Shown here in pieces: positions 1-5,514 of a stretch of DNA of 5,958 nucleotides. The stretch comes from Rhodoferax sp. Its GTDB lineage: Bacteria > Pseudomonadota > Gammaproteobacteria > Burkholderiales > Burkholderiaceae. The position numbers and the translations under genes were made by a program. The stretch covers positions 1 through 5,958 of the forward strand of contig JAQGNA010000575.1 in the NCBI GenBank assembly GCA_028292075.1. Reading direction: 5' to 3'. Each line of letters opens with the position of its first letter. Position 1 is the stretch's first letter. The notes under the pieces were generated by a model that made no database searches, had not been told where the DNA came from, and saw only the letters and a program-made list of their open reading frames with translations.

Positions 1-1
1 C

Positions 2-451
2 GGGCACGAGGTGGCGATGGAAGTCGCGCGCGAGCTGGTGGTCTATCTCAAGCGCCCGGGCGGCCAGTCGCAATTCAGCACGATGCTGCAGACGCAGGCC
101 GAGGATTCGGCCGCGATGTTCGACGAGCTCAATCGCTGGATCGCCGGCAACCTCGCCCAGCCCGGCCTGGATGTGGAGCGCCTGGCCGAACAGGCTCGCA
201 TGAGCCCGCGCAACTTCGCACGCGTCTACAAGCAGAAGACCGGCCGCACGCCCGGCAAGGCCGTGGAAGTGTTCCGGCTCGAGGCAGCCCGACGCCTGCT
301 CGAAGACTCGCCCCGCAATGTCGATCAGATCGCTCGCATGTGCGGTTTTGGCGATGAGGAGCACATGCGTGTGACCTTCCATCGCCACCTCGGCGTGGCG
401 CCGCGAGACTACCGGCGGCGGTTCGCGGCACGATACAACTCCGGCGCATAA
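2..451 (+). CDS. GlxA/FtrA-type AraC-family transcriptional regulator, C-terminal part (5' end outside window)
   Basis: This is a DNA-binding transcription regulator of the AraC family. The visible 149 residues begin in the end of a DJ-1/PfpI-like domain: the segment reading VYLKRPGGQSQFS is the usual junction between that domain and the DNA-binding part in GlxA/FtrA-type regulators. A complete AraC-type double helix-turn-helix follows, from about residue 40 to the end. The first helix-turn-helix lies around LAEQARMSPRNFARVYK, and the second around VDQIARMCGFGDEEHMRVTF with the typical terminal LGVAPRDYRRRF. The frame is open through the window start, so the gene begins upstream; full family members are about 310-340 residues. 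It ends in TAA at 449-451. Its targets and ligand cannot be inferred, and the 1.2 kb of debris before the sugar operon gives no direct link to it. Confidence 0.9.
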   Translation, partial: GHEVAMEVARELVVYLKRPGGQSQFSTMLQTQAEDSAAMFDELNRWIAGNLAQPGLDVERLAEQARMSPRNFARVYKQKTGRTPGKAVEVFRLEAARRLLEDSPRNVDQIARMCGFGDEEHMRVTFHRHLGVAPRDYRRRFAARYNSGA

Positions 452-783
452 CTTTATTTACCTCGAGTGTTGAGCCGCTGGCTGCAATAGGTTCGCTTTA
501 GACTACCAGACGAACAATTGCCAGCATCGAACGGTCGCTTGAAAAAATGAAGCGGAAGTTGCAAAGCGGCGGGCAGATGTCGCCCGGCCTTACACGCGCC
601 CAGAGCTCGCACCACCCCCATGTATTGCTTCAGGGTTAGAGAGCGTGGAGCCCGTTCCTTTGAACCGACGTGGAGTTTATATTTGCTCGCAATTTCTACT
701 TCGTCATCCACTTAGATGCCAAGGTAACGCACGGTAAATGTGGCCTGAAGTGGCGAAACCGTCTGCAACGCCCGGAATAATTC
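452..783. other. Intergenic stretch with no convincing gene
   Basis: About 330 bp between the AraC-family regulator and the tnpA remnant. A - strand frame of 85 codons is open (454-711), and a + strand frame (502-639) encodes a charged segment reading SIERSLEKMKRKLQ, but neither has a recognisable family match or a good ribosome binding site. The stretch is visibly less GC-rich than the neighbouring genes, which suits foreign or decayed DNA. GTAACGC at 724-730 loosely resembles IS66 end sequences (GTAAGCG) and could mark the end of the neighbouring element, but the match is weak. No terminator with a clear hairpin and T-run follows the regulator. Confidence 0.4.
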
Positions 784-1160
784 TTAGTCCTTCGGGAGAT
801 CAGCCCACTGCGCAAAATGGACAAAATCGGCCGCCGCTTGCATGGGCCAAGTGAGGGTCATGGACTGCGCCCCCTTGCGCAGCTCGACCTTGAGTTCGGT
901 CGCAACGGCTTCGGCGGTAGCGTTGGGCAGGCACAGCGGATGAACTCTGGCATCGAGGGTGATGGTGCCGGCTTGCTGGGCGGCTGCGACACGATGGGCT
1001 GGTGGCATCCGGTGCGTGCATGCCCTTTGAGCCAGCGGTGTAGCACGTTGGCGTTCATGCCATGGCTGCTGGCAAAGGCCGCGATGAAAGTTCCAGGCAC
1101 CAGGCAGGCGGCAACCAGTTCTGCCTTGAAGGTCGGCACACATCTCGATGATCGGCGCAC
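784..1160 (-). pseudogene. tnpA: IS66-family accessory protein TnpA, frameshifted remnant
   Basis: TnpA is the small helix-turn-helix protein encoded first in IS66-type elements, ahead of TnpB and the DDE transposase TnpC. The N-terminal half is in the frame read from 1160: FKAELVAACLVPGTF and SSHGMNANVLHRWLKGHA match the conserved TnpA helix-turn-helix. The C-terminal half, with ELKVELRKGAQSMTLTWP and AAADFVHFAQW, is in a different - strand frame that stops at 784-786. The homology therefore changes frame somewhere between about 1020 and 930. The simplest place is near 935-940, just after MPEFI, which looks like the usual EFI segment of these proteins. A single base insertion or deletion would explain it. 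tnpB and tnpC are not present downstream (below 784), so the element is incomplete. The start is uncertain: GTG at 1160-1158 has AAGGA next to it, and the open frame also continues upstream. Confidence 0.75.
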
Positions 1161-1406
1161 TCCTTGTTGAGCGGCTGCCCTCCGTGCGTCGTGCTCGAGC
1201 GCGAGGCGTTCCACCTCCTGCATCCAGCTGAGCATTAACGACCTCCGCTCGCGACGCTGTTCGGCCGTACTGTCGGTGGGCACCGCCGGAGGCCGGGGCA
1301 CTCGGAGCTGACGCTCCTTGACTTCGACACGGTTCGTGCCATCCCGCATGCCGGTGGCAACGAAGTCGTTGGCAACATCGACTTCAAGGACGGAAATGGC
1401 TTGCAT
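1161..1406 (-). other. Unidentified open frame running into tnpA
   Basis: On the - strand an open frame from ATG at 1406-1404 leads without a stop into the N-terminal frame of the tnpA remnant. Its roughly 82 codons are strongly G/C-biased at third positions and give a hydrophilic product. The last part is basic and helical, including ERRSLMLSWMQEVERLALEH. It may be an N-terminal extension of this TnpA, a separate short gene joined by decay, or a leftover of another gene. I do not recognise a family. The sequence upstream of the ATG has only a weak GAG-type ribosome binding site. Confidence 0.3.
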
Positions 1407-1671
1407 GAAAAGCTCTGACAAAAAGGCCTGGCCGTAGCGTGGCCGACATGCCGGGTCGCCGCCGCCGCCGCACGGACGGCGTCCTACGGGGTTGCGCGGT
1501 GCAGGCGCGGAAGCTCTGCTCACAGCTTCCACCGAAGCGCGCCTACATGGAGGAGGCGGAGCGGCGGCGCATAACCTGTCTGCGGCTCGGGACGCATCGC
1601 TTCTTCCAGCCGCGGCTTGGCCAGGCAGGTCGACCGACCTCGTTCAACCGGAGACTCCCATCACCACATTC
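1407..1671. other. Region upstream of the sugar operon, no clear promoter
   Basis: This 265 bp should carry the operon's promoter, but no good -35/-10 pair is visible. It is very GC-rich (CGCCGCCGCC run near 1456) and contains the inverted repeat listed separately. The glycosidase frame stays open back to 1492, but its residues there look like random GC-rich translation rather than homologous protein. The mix of IS remnant and low-quality sequence suggests that the native upstream DNA was replaced or rearranged. Confidence 0.35.
1504..1543. repeat. Nested inverted repeat upstream of the glycosidase operon
   Basis: GGAAGCT (1509-1515) and AGCTTCC (1524-1530) pair perfectly around an 8-nt loop, and outer arms GGCGCG (1504-1509) and CGCGCC (1538-1543) could extend the structure with an internal bulge. 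It has no T-run, so it is not an intrinsic terminator. It could be an operator or an mRNA hairpin, or simply a product of the high GC content. Confidence 0.3.
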
Positions 1672-1674
1672 ATG
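1650..1674 (+). promoter_or_regulatory. Start region of the glycosidase: GGAG with ATC at normal spacing, ATG further on
   Basis: The only Shine-Dalgarno-like sequence before the glycosidase is GGAG at 1650-1653. The first in-frame ATG with good protein context (1672-1674) is 18 nt away, too far for normal initiation. At the normal distance of 6 nt lies ATC (1660-1662), in frame and four codons upstream of that ATG. As I recall, related proteins begin a few residues before the MF-TGIEN segment, which fits an ancestral start at this codon. A start codon may have been lost or a rare AUC start used. Confidence 0.35.
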
Positions 1675-2964
1675 TTTTGCACCGGCATCGAGAACAGTGT
1701 GCCGACCATCGACGGGGGTCGCATTCGCATCGACGAAATGGACAGCTGCGGCCACTACACACACTGGAAAAAAGACTTTTCGCTGGTGCAGGAGCTGGGC
1801 ATCCAGTACCTGCGCTATGGCCCACCCATTCACAAGACTTTTCTCGGCCCCGGGCGCTACGACTGGGACTTTGCCGATGCCACTTTCGCCGAGCTGAAGC
1901 GACTGAACATCGTGCCCATCGTCGACCTGTGCCACTTCGGTGTGCCGGACTGGCTGGGCAACTTCCAGAACCCCGATTTCCCCGCCCACTTCGCGGTTTA
2001 CGCGCAAGCCTTCGCCGAGCGTTTTACGTGGGTGCAGCTTTACACGCCGGTCAACGAGATGTATGTCTGCGCCATGTTCTCGGCCCGCTATGGCTGGTGG
2101 AATGAGCAGCTCTCGAGCGACCAGGCCTTCGTCACGGCGCTGAAGCACATCGTCAAGGCCAATGTGCTGGCGATGCGCGCGATCCTCAGGGTGCGGCCGG
2201 ACTCGATCTTCGTGCAAAGCGAGTCGTCGGAGTATTTCCATGCCGAGAATCCGGCGGCGATCGCGCCGGCCGAGTTGCTCAATTCCATGCGGTTTCTGTC
2301 CCTGGACCTGAACTATGGCCGCCGCGTCGATTCCGAGATGTACGAGTTCCTGCTGGACAACGGCATGACGCGGGACGAGTACCACTTCTTCCTGGACAAC
2401 CACCTGAAGCAGCATTGCATCCTGGGCAACGACTACTACGTCACCAACGAGCACCGCGTGGCCGCCGACGGTTCGACGCGGCCATCCGGCGAGGTCTTCG
2501 GCTACGACGAAATCACGCGCCAGTACCACGACCGCTACCGCCTGCCGGTGATGCACACCGAGACCAACCTGGTGCAGGGCCCGGCCGGCACCGAGGCGGT
2601 GGACTGGCTGTGGAAGGAGTGGGCCAACGTGCTGCGGGTGCGCAACAGCGGCGTGCCGATCGTCGGCTTCACCTGGTACTCGCTGACCGACCAGGTCGAC
2701 TGGGACAGTGCCTTGCGCGAGCGCAATCACCACGTCAATCCGCTGGGCCTGTATGACCTGGAACGCAACATACGGCCGGTCGGCCAGGCCTACAAGCAAC
2801 TCATCGCCGACTGGCGCGACGTGCTGCCGACGCAGAGCATGTGCCTGATCGTGCCGGTGGTCATGCCGGACCAGGCCGGAGGCGAGCAGGCAATGCAGCA
2901 AAGGCAGCGGGCCAGCGACATGAACCGGAGCAAGGCGGCAAGCGCACCCCTGCAGGACAAATAA
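1672..2964 (+). CDS. GH1-related family glycosidase (beta-glucosidase-like)
   Basis: Predicted retaining glycoside hydrolase of the GH1 / COG2723 type (TIM barrel), 430 residues from ATG 1672. GH1-like signatures are in order: HWKKDFSLVQELGIQYLRYG (about residues 26-45) with GRYDWDFAD; TPVNEM carrying the likely acid/base Glu129; MHTETN carrying the likely nucleophile Glu297; and GFTWYSLTDQVDWD (332-345), equivalent to the GH1 'WSLLDNFEW' strand. The active-site motifs differ from classic GH1 (TxNEP, TENG), so this belongs to a divergent branch. No signal peptide is seen, so it is probably cytoplasmic. The barrel ends near LPTQS (385-389); the last 40 residues are a basic, Gln-rich tail of unknown role. 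The frame is open back to 1492, but those residues look non-homologous. It is the first gene of the operon; the SDR gene starts 2 nt after its stop. The sugar specificity cannot be told from the sequence. Confidence 0.85.
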   Translation: MFCTGIENSVPTIDGGRIRIDEMDSCGHYTHWKKDFSLVQELGIQYLRYGPPIHKTFLGPGRYDWDFADATFAELKRLNIVPIVDLCHFGVPDWLGNFQNPDFPAHFAVYAQAFAERFTWVQLYTPVNEMYVCAMFSARYGWWNEQLSSDQAFVTALKHIVKANVLAMRAILRVRPDSIFVQSESSEYFHAENPAAIAPAELLNSMRFLSLDLNYGRRVDSEMYEFLLDNGMTRDEYHFFLDNHLKQHCILGNDYYVTNEHRVAADGSTRPSGEVFGYDEITRQYHDRYRLPVMHTETNLVQGPAGTEAVDWLWKEWANVLRVRNSGVPIVGFTWYSLTDQVDWDSALRERNHHVNPLGLYDLERNIRPVGQAYKQLIADWRDVLPTQSMCLIVPVVMPDQAGGEQAMQQRQRASDMNRSKAASAPLQDK

Positions 2965-2966
2965 AA

Positions 2967-3794
2967 ATGACCAACGATCAAGACCACAACACCAACACCG
3001 CCACCAGCACCAGCACCATCGCCGCTGCGGGCAGCGCCCATCCACTGGCGCGACGCTTCGAGGGGCAGGTCGCCATCGTCACCGGCGCGGCCGGCGGCAT
3101 CGGCGCGGCGATCGCCATGCGTCTCGCCAGCGAGGGCGCCAGTCTGGTCATCGCCGACCTGCGCGAGCCCGGTGCCAGGGCCACCGCCGATGCACTGGCG
3201 CAAGCCCACGGCGGGCAGGCGCTGGGCGTCGGCTGCGACGTGGGCGACGAAGCCCAGGTGGCCGCCTGCATGACCGCCGCCATCGACGCCTTCGGCCGGA
3301 TCGATGTCATCGTCAACAACGCCGGGCTGATGACCTTCAAGACACTGGCCGAATGGACCGCCGACGACTGGCTGAAGGTGCTGCGCGTCGACCTGCTCGG
3401 CGCGGCTTTTTTCACCAAGCAGGCCTTCCTGCACATGGACCCGGTGCGCGGCGGCGCCATCGTCAACATCGCCAGCGTGCACGCGGTGATGACCAGTGCG
3501 AACGCCGCGCCTTATTCGGCGGCCAAGGCGGCCATGCTGTCGCTGACACGGACCACTTCCATCGAGGGCCGCGACCGGAAGATCCGCGCCAATGCCGTGC
3601 TGCCAGGCGCCATCGACACACCGATGTTGTGGGACAACCCGAACATCAAGTCAGGCGCCGAGGCCATCGACAGGAACGACGTTGGCCAGCCCGAAGACAT
3701 CGCCGCGGCCGTGGCCTTCCTGGCCAGCGACGACGCGAAGTTCGTCACCGGCACCACGCTGGCCGTCGACGGCGGGCGGCTGGCGAAACTGTGA
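2967..3794 (+). CDS. Classical SDR-family oxidoreductase, probably a sugar dehydrogenase
   Basis: NAD(P)-dependent oxidoreductase with a Rossmann fold, 275 residues. It has TGAAGGIG (39-46, cofactor binding), Asp64 at the end of the second strand (which favours NAD over NADP), NNAG (117-120), catalytic Ser170, Tyr183 and Lys187 (YSAAK), and the C-terminal PGAIDTPM and VDGG segments. The usual tetrad Asn of the 'VNL' motif is Asp142 here (RVDLLG). The ATG at 2967 lies 2 nt after the glycosidase stop with AGGA 9 nt before it, which suggests translational coupling. Residues 1-25 are a Thr/Ser/Asn/Ala-rich low-complexity tail coded by ACC/AGC-like triplets, probably disordered. Between a glycosidase and a mutarotase the best guess is an aldose 1-dehydrogenase or another sugar-alcohol dehydrogenase. 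Fold and family are nearly certain; the substrate is inferred from context only. Confidence 0.92.
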   Translation: MTNDQDHNTNTATSTSTIAAAGSAHPLARRFEGQVAIVTGAAGGIGAAIAMRLASEGASLVIADLREPGARATADALAQAHGGQALGVGCDVGDEAQVAACMTAAIDAFGRIDVIVNNAGLMTFKTLAEWTADDWLKVLRVDLLGAAFFTKQAFLHMDPVRGGAIVNIASVHAVMTSANAAPYSAAKAAMLSLTRTTSIEGRDRKIRANAVLPGAIDTPMLWDNPNIKSGAEAIDRNDVGQPEDIAAAVAFLASDDAKFVTGTTLAVDGGRLAKL

Positions 3795-3811
3795 CCAAAA
3801 GAGGCCGGATC

Positions 3812-4723
3812 ATGGAACGGATCACCTTGCGCGCCGCCGATCTTGAAGTGCAATTGCAGCCGGCGCTGGGCGGCTGCATCGCCCGCTTCGACTGGCTTGG
3901 CGCGCACGGCCAGCGCCTGGCCCTGATGCGCGGCACCGACGACGCCAACGGCACCGATGTACTGCAGGCGGCGTGTTTCCCGCTGGTGCCGTTTGCCAAC
4001 CGCATTCGCGGCGGGCAGTTCGACTGCAACGGCCGCAGCATCAGACTGGCGCCCAACATGGCCGGCGACGCCAGCCCGCAGCACGGCCAGGGCTGGCTGG
4101 CGTCCTGGGATGTGGCCAGTGTCAGCCCAACCGAAGCCGAATTGGTCTTCAGGCACGCAGCTGGCGAGTGGCCGTGGGACTATGAGGCGCGTCAGCATTT
4201 CAGGCTGGCGCAAGACAGGCTGACGATGCGCCTGAGCTGCCGAAACCTGTCGTCCGAACCGATGCCCTGTGGCTTGGCGCTGCACCCGTACTTTCCGTGC
4301 AACGCCGACACCGTGCTGGACACCAGCGTCACCGGCGCCTGGACCATCGACGCAGCTACCTTGCCGGTGGCCCGCGTGCCAGCGACCGGCCGCTATGCAC
4401 TGTCGCATCGGCACATCTGCGGCCAAGGGCTGGACAACGGCTTCGACGGCTGGGGCGGTAGTGCCCGCATCAGCTGGCCCGATCGCGAGGCGCTGGCGCT
4501 GGCGCTGGAGATGCGTTCGGCCGATGCCGGGCGGTTTCAGGTTTACTCACCGACCGCTGGTGGCGTGTTCGTGGCGGAGCCGGTGCAAAACGCCAATGCG
4601 GCATTGAATGAGCCGTTTGATCGGTGGCGGGACCTGGGGATCGAGATGCTGGGGTGTGAAGAGGGGCGGGAGTTGACGGTGGAGTTTGTTGTCACCGGGA
4701 TGGGTGTGGTTCGCGGCGAATGA
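3812..4723 (+). CDS. Aldose 1-epimerase (mutarotase) family protein
   Basis: Predicted to interconvert the alpha and beta anomers of a free aldose; 303 residues with the galactose-mutarotase beta-sandwich pattern. Visible landmarks are PLVPFANRIRGGQF (58-70, with the Asn-Arg pair), His91 in QHGQGW and His158 in LHPYF (the two active-site histidines), Asp208 in LDNGF, and Glu256 in GGVFVAEPVQN (catalytic base by analogy with GalM). The start at ATG 3812 is preferred because AGAGG lies 7 nt upstream. GTG at 3791, overlapping the SDR stop as GTGA, is in frame and would add seven residues but has no good ribosome binding site. It is the last gene of the operon, 17 nt after the SDR. In this setting it would equilibrate the sugar released by the glycosidase so that an anomer-specific dehydrogenase can use it. 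The family is clear; whether it is a galactose or another aldose epimerase is not. Confidence 0.92.
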   Translation: MERITLRAADLEVQLQPALGGCIARFDWLGAHGQRLALMRGTDDANGTDVLQAACFPLVPFANRIRGGQFDCNGRSIRLAPNMAGDASPQHGQGWLASWDVASVSPTEAELVFRHAAGEWPWDYEARQHFRLAQDRLTMRLSCRNLSSEPMPCGLALHPYFPCNADTVLDTSVTGAWTIDAATLPVARVPATGRYALSHRHICGQGLDNGFDGWGGSARISWPDREALALALEMRSADAGRFQVYSPTAGGVFVAEPVQNANAALNEPFDRWRDLGIEMLGCEEGRELTVEFVVTGMGVVRGE

Positions 4724-4747
4724 CCCCGGGAAGCGCAGGCGGAGCCA
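4724..4747. other. Operon 3' end, no clear terminator
   Basis: No hairpin followed by a T-run is visible just after the epimerase stop. GGAAGC (4730-4735) could pair with GCTTCC (4761-4766), but the loop is long and no T-tract follows, so I do not call a terminator. Confidence 0.3.
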
Positions 4748-4960
4748 TCAGTTTTGCAGTTGCTTCCGCGAATTGGCGGGGCGCGGCATGCGGGATATGT
4801 GCTGTTCAGGAAATGCGCGGGCGTGCCACTCGCCACACTTGCCAGGTTGGTCGCTGGCTATGTTTGCAGCGCTGTCGGCTGGGGTCACGCGGGCGGCAGT
4901 GTTGTTCTTCGTCTGGATGAGACGCTCGATCGATGCGTCGTCGTTTGCCAGAGCGGTGAC
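4748..4960 (-). pseudogene. Phage Gp49-family-like N-terminal remnant, start codon missing
   Basis: On the - strand a frame of 70 codons runs from GTC 4960 to TGA 4750-4748. Its first half, with SIERLIQTKNNTAARVTPAD and AANIASD, closely resembles from memory the N-terminus of small phage Gp49-family proteins (typically an '...TAPRVTPADIEANIASEH' pattern). This half is G/C-rich at third codon positions, as expected for real coding sequence. After about residue 38 the resemblance stops, and the family's C-terminal 'GESACASPENF' part is absent. AGGAGG (4971-4966) lies 5 nt before GTC 4960-4958, where an ATG or GTG start would be expected, and an in-frame TAG lies just upstream, so no standard start exists. 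It reads as a decayed, truncated gene of a prophage or integrated element. The function of Gp49 proteins is not well defined. Confidence 0.4.
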
Positions 4961-4965
4961 GATGT

Positions 4966-4971
4966 CCTCCT
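4966..4971 (-). promoter_or_regulatory. Perfect Shine-Dalgarno AGGAGG without a start codon
   Basis: AGGAGG on the - strand is followed after 5 nt by GTC rather than ATG or GTG. It supports the view that the Gp49-like frame was once translated and lost its start codon by a single base change. Confidence 0.4.
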
Positions 4972-4996
4972 ATGCAGGTACAACGGCTCGACAAGG

Positions 4997-5025
4997 TTTA
5001 TATACCCCCGGACCAACTTTGAAAA
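4997..5025 (-). promoter_or_regulatory. Putative sigma70 promoter for the Gp49-like remnant
   Basis: On the - strand TTTTCA (5025-5020, four of six consensus -35 bases) and TATAAA (5002-4997, five of six -10 bases) are separated by exactly 17 nt. Transcription would begin about 5-8 nt downstream, about 20 nt before the AGGAGG ribosome binding site. The spacing makes it believable, but short matches like this can occur by chance. Confidence 0.4.
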
Positions 5026-5049
5026 GCTCCAGCATTTCGTAGCTTTTTA
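5020..5049 (-). terminator. Possible weak terminator hairpin after the small membrane genes
   Basis: On the - strand AAAAGCT (5047-5041) pairs with AGCTTTT (5028-5022) around a 12-nt loop, beginning at the stop codon of the 54-residue gene and ending in TTTT then CAAAG. The stem is A/T-rich and the T-run is part of the stem, so termination would be weak. It overlaps the putative promoter. Confidence 0.3.
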
Positions 5050-5211
5050 GCCGGTATGAAGCAAGGCAGCCAGGCCGAAGGCCGCCAGTGCGCCAACCAC
5101 CACAAGGACAATTGCGAAGCGGACGAAAGCCCCTCCAGACATGTGCTCTGCCTTGTCTGATGATGTGGGTGGCTGTTCATGCGCAAGGTGCTCGGGCGGC
5201 TCGGCACCCAT
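5047..5211 (-). CDS. Small single-span membrane protein, 54 residues
   Basis: Hypothetical inner-membrane protein. From ATG 5211-5209 the product has a hydrophilic N-terminus rich in Glu, Pro and His (residues 1-27) and one clear membrane helix (about 32-51, RFAIVLVVVGALAAFGLAAL), ending LHTG at TAA 5049-5047. The start is well defined: GGGAGG lies 6 nt upstream. The open frame extends 11 codons further upstream (to 5244) but without such a site. Its ATG shares one base with the stop codon of the preceding tiny frame (TGATG), a usual sign of translational coupling. Small paired membrane peptides like this are common in phage and mobile regions, for example around lysis genes, but I recognise no family and assign no function. 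Confidence 0.6.
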   Translation of the reverse strand: MGAEPPEHLAHEQPPTSSDKAEHMSGGAFVRFAIVLVVVGALAAFGLAALLHTG

Positions 5212-5291
5212 CAAAGGCCTCCCGCACTGGACCGATAGAACCATAACGCCACAAGCACGGCGACCACGAGGAACAATTTAGTTTTGCGCAC
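5211..5291 (-). CDS. Tiny membrane peptide, 26 residues, overlapping the next gene
   Basis: On the - strand GTG 5291-5289 opens a 26-codon frame whose product is a short basic head (MRKTK), one hydrophobic stretch (LFLVVAVLVALWFY, residues 6-19) and a short polar tail. The stop TGA (5213-5211) overlaps the ATG of the 54-residue membrane gene. A basic head plus single helix suggests an N-in membrane peptide. The weak point is the start: GAGGA directly abuts the GTG with no spacing, and an in-frame TGA lies two codons upstream, so no longer start is possible. TTG at 5276 is an alternative but is 14 nt from the AGGAG. Nothing identifies its role. Confidence 0.4.
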   Translation of the reverse strand: MRKTKLFLVVAVLVALWFYRSSAGGL

Positions 5292-5311
5292 TCCTCATTT
5301 TCTGTTGATTA

Positions 5312-5514
5312 ATGGCCGAGTTCTAGAGCATGCACCGCGACCAGTTGGCTGAGACCAGTGATTAATTCGCAAAAAGGGTGGGAACTGAGCATTGCCGTGG
5401 CGGCTGGCACGTGCCAACGAATGTGGCCGGGACGAAGACGGCATGTCCAGTTCTGACGCCAAAAATCCCCACAGGGGCCCTCATTCGGCGCTCTGAACCG
5501 CCCCGGGTTCGAAC
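5312..5514 (-). other. Unassigned stretch between the IS remnant and the small membrane genes
   Basis: The transposase frame stays open past the end of transposase homology, down to TAA 5311-5309. Most of the added residues look like spurious read-through, but the last 20 or so (CELITGLSQLVAVHALELGH) resemble an ordinary protein C-terminus. They end 17 nt before the tiny membrane frame, as the 3' end of a preceding gene in the same operon would. The stretch also contains the perfect palindrome TGGCACGTGCCA (5405-5416) and a direct repeat TGATTAAT (5306-5313, 5359-5366). No family is recognised. Confidence 0.3.
5405..5416. repeat. Perfect 12-bp palindrome TGGCACGTGCCA
   Basis: Perfect dyad symmetry. 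It could be a dimeric regulator's operator, but no promoter or regulator gene next to it supports this. Confidence 0.35.

Noticed and set aside
454..711. 85-codon - strand frame downstream of the AraC-family regulator
   Set aside because: No family resemblance, no good ribosome binding site, and composition unlike coding sequence of this genome; left as unassigned intergenic DNA.
1456..1490. CGCCGCCGCC run as part of a CRISPR or tandem-repeat array
   Set aside because: Just a few GCC triplets in GC-rich DNA; no repeat-spacer periodicity anywhere in the window.
1492..1671. 60-codon upstream extension of the glycosidase
   Set aside because: Residues are Ala/Gly/Arg-rich with no homologous pattern and no ribosome binding site; the GH1-like sequence begins around MFCTGIEN.
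1543..3045. 500-codon open frame on the - strand opposite the glycosidase
   Set aside because: It mirrors the strongly biased codons of the + strand gene; the product is Val/Arg/His-rich without family motifs, while the + strand has clear GH1 motifs.
3512..4426. 304-codon - strand frame opposite the SDR and epimerase
   Set aside because: It crosses two well-supported + strand genes and shows no motif; an artefact of high GC content.
4729..4767. GGAAGC/GCTTCC pair as the operon terminator
   Set aside because: Loop of about 25 nt and no T-run; not convincing as an intrinsic terminator.
4754..5050. 98-codon + strand frame with hydrophobic stretches
   Set aside because: It overlaps the better supported - strand Gp49-like frame and its promoter, and shows no recognisable motif or start signal.
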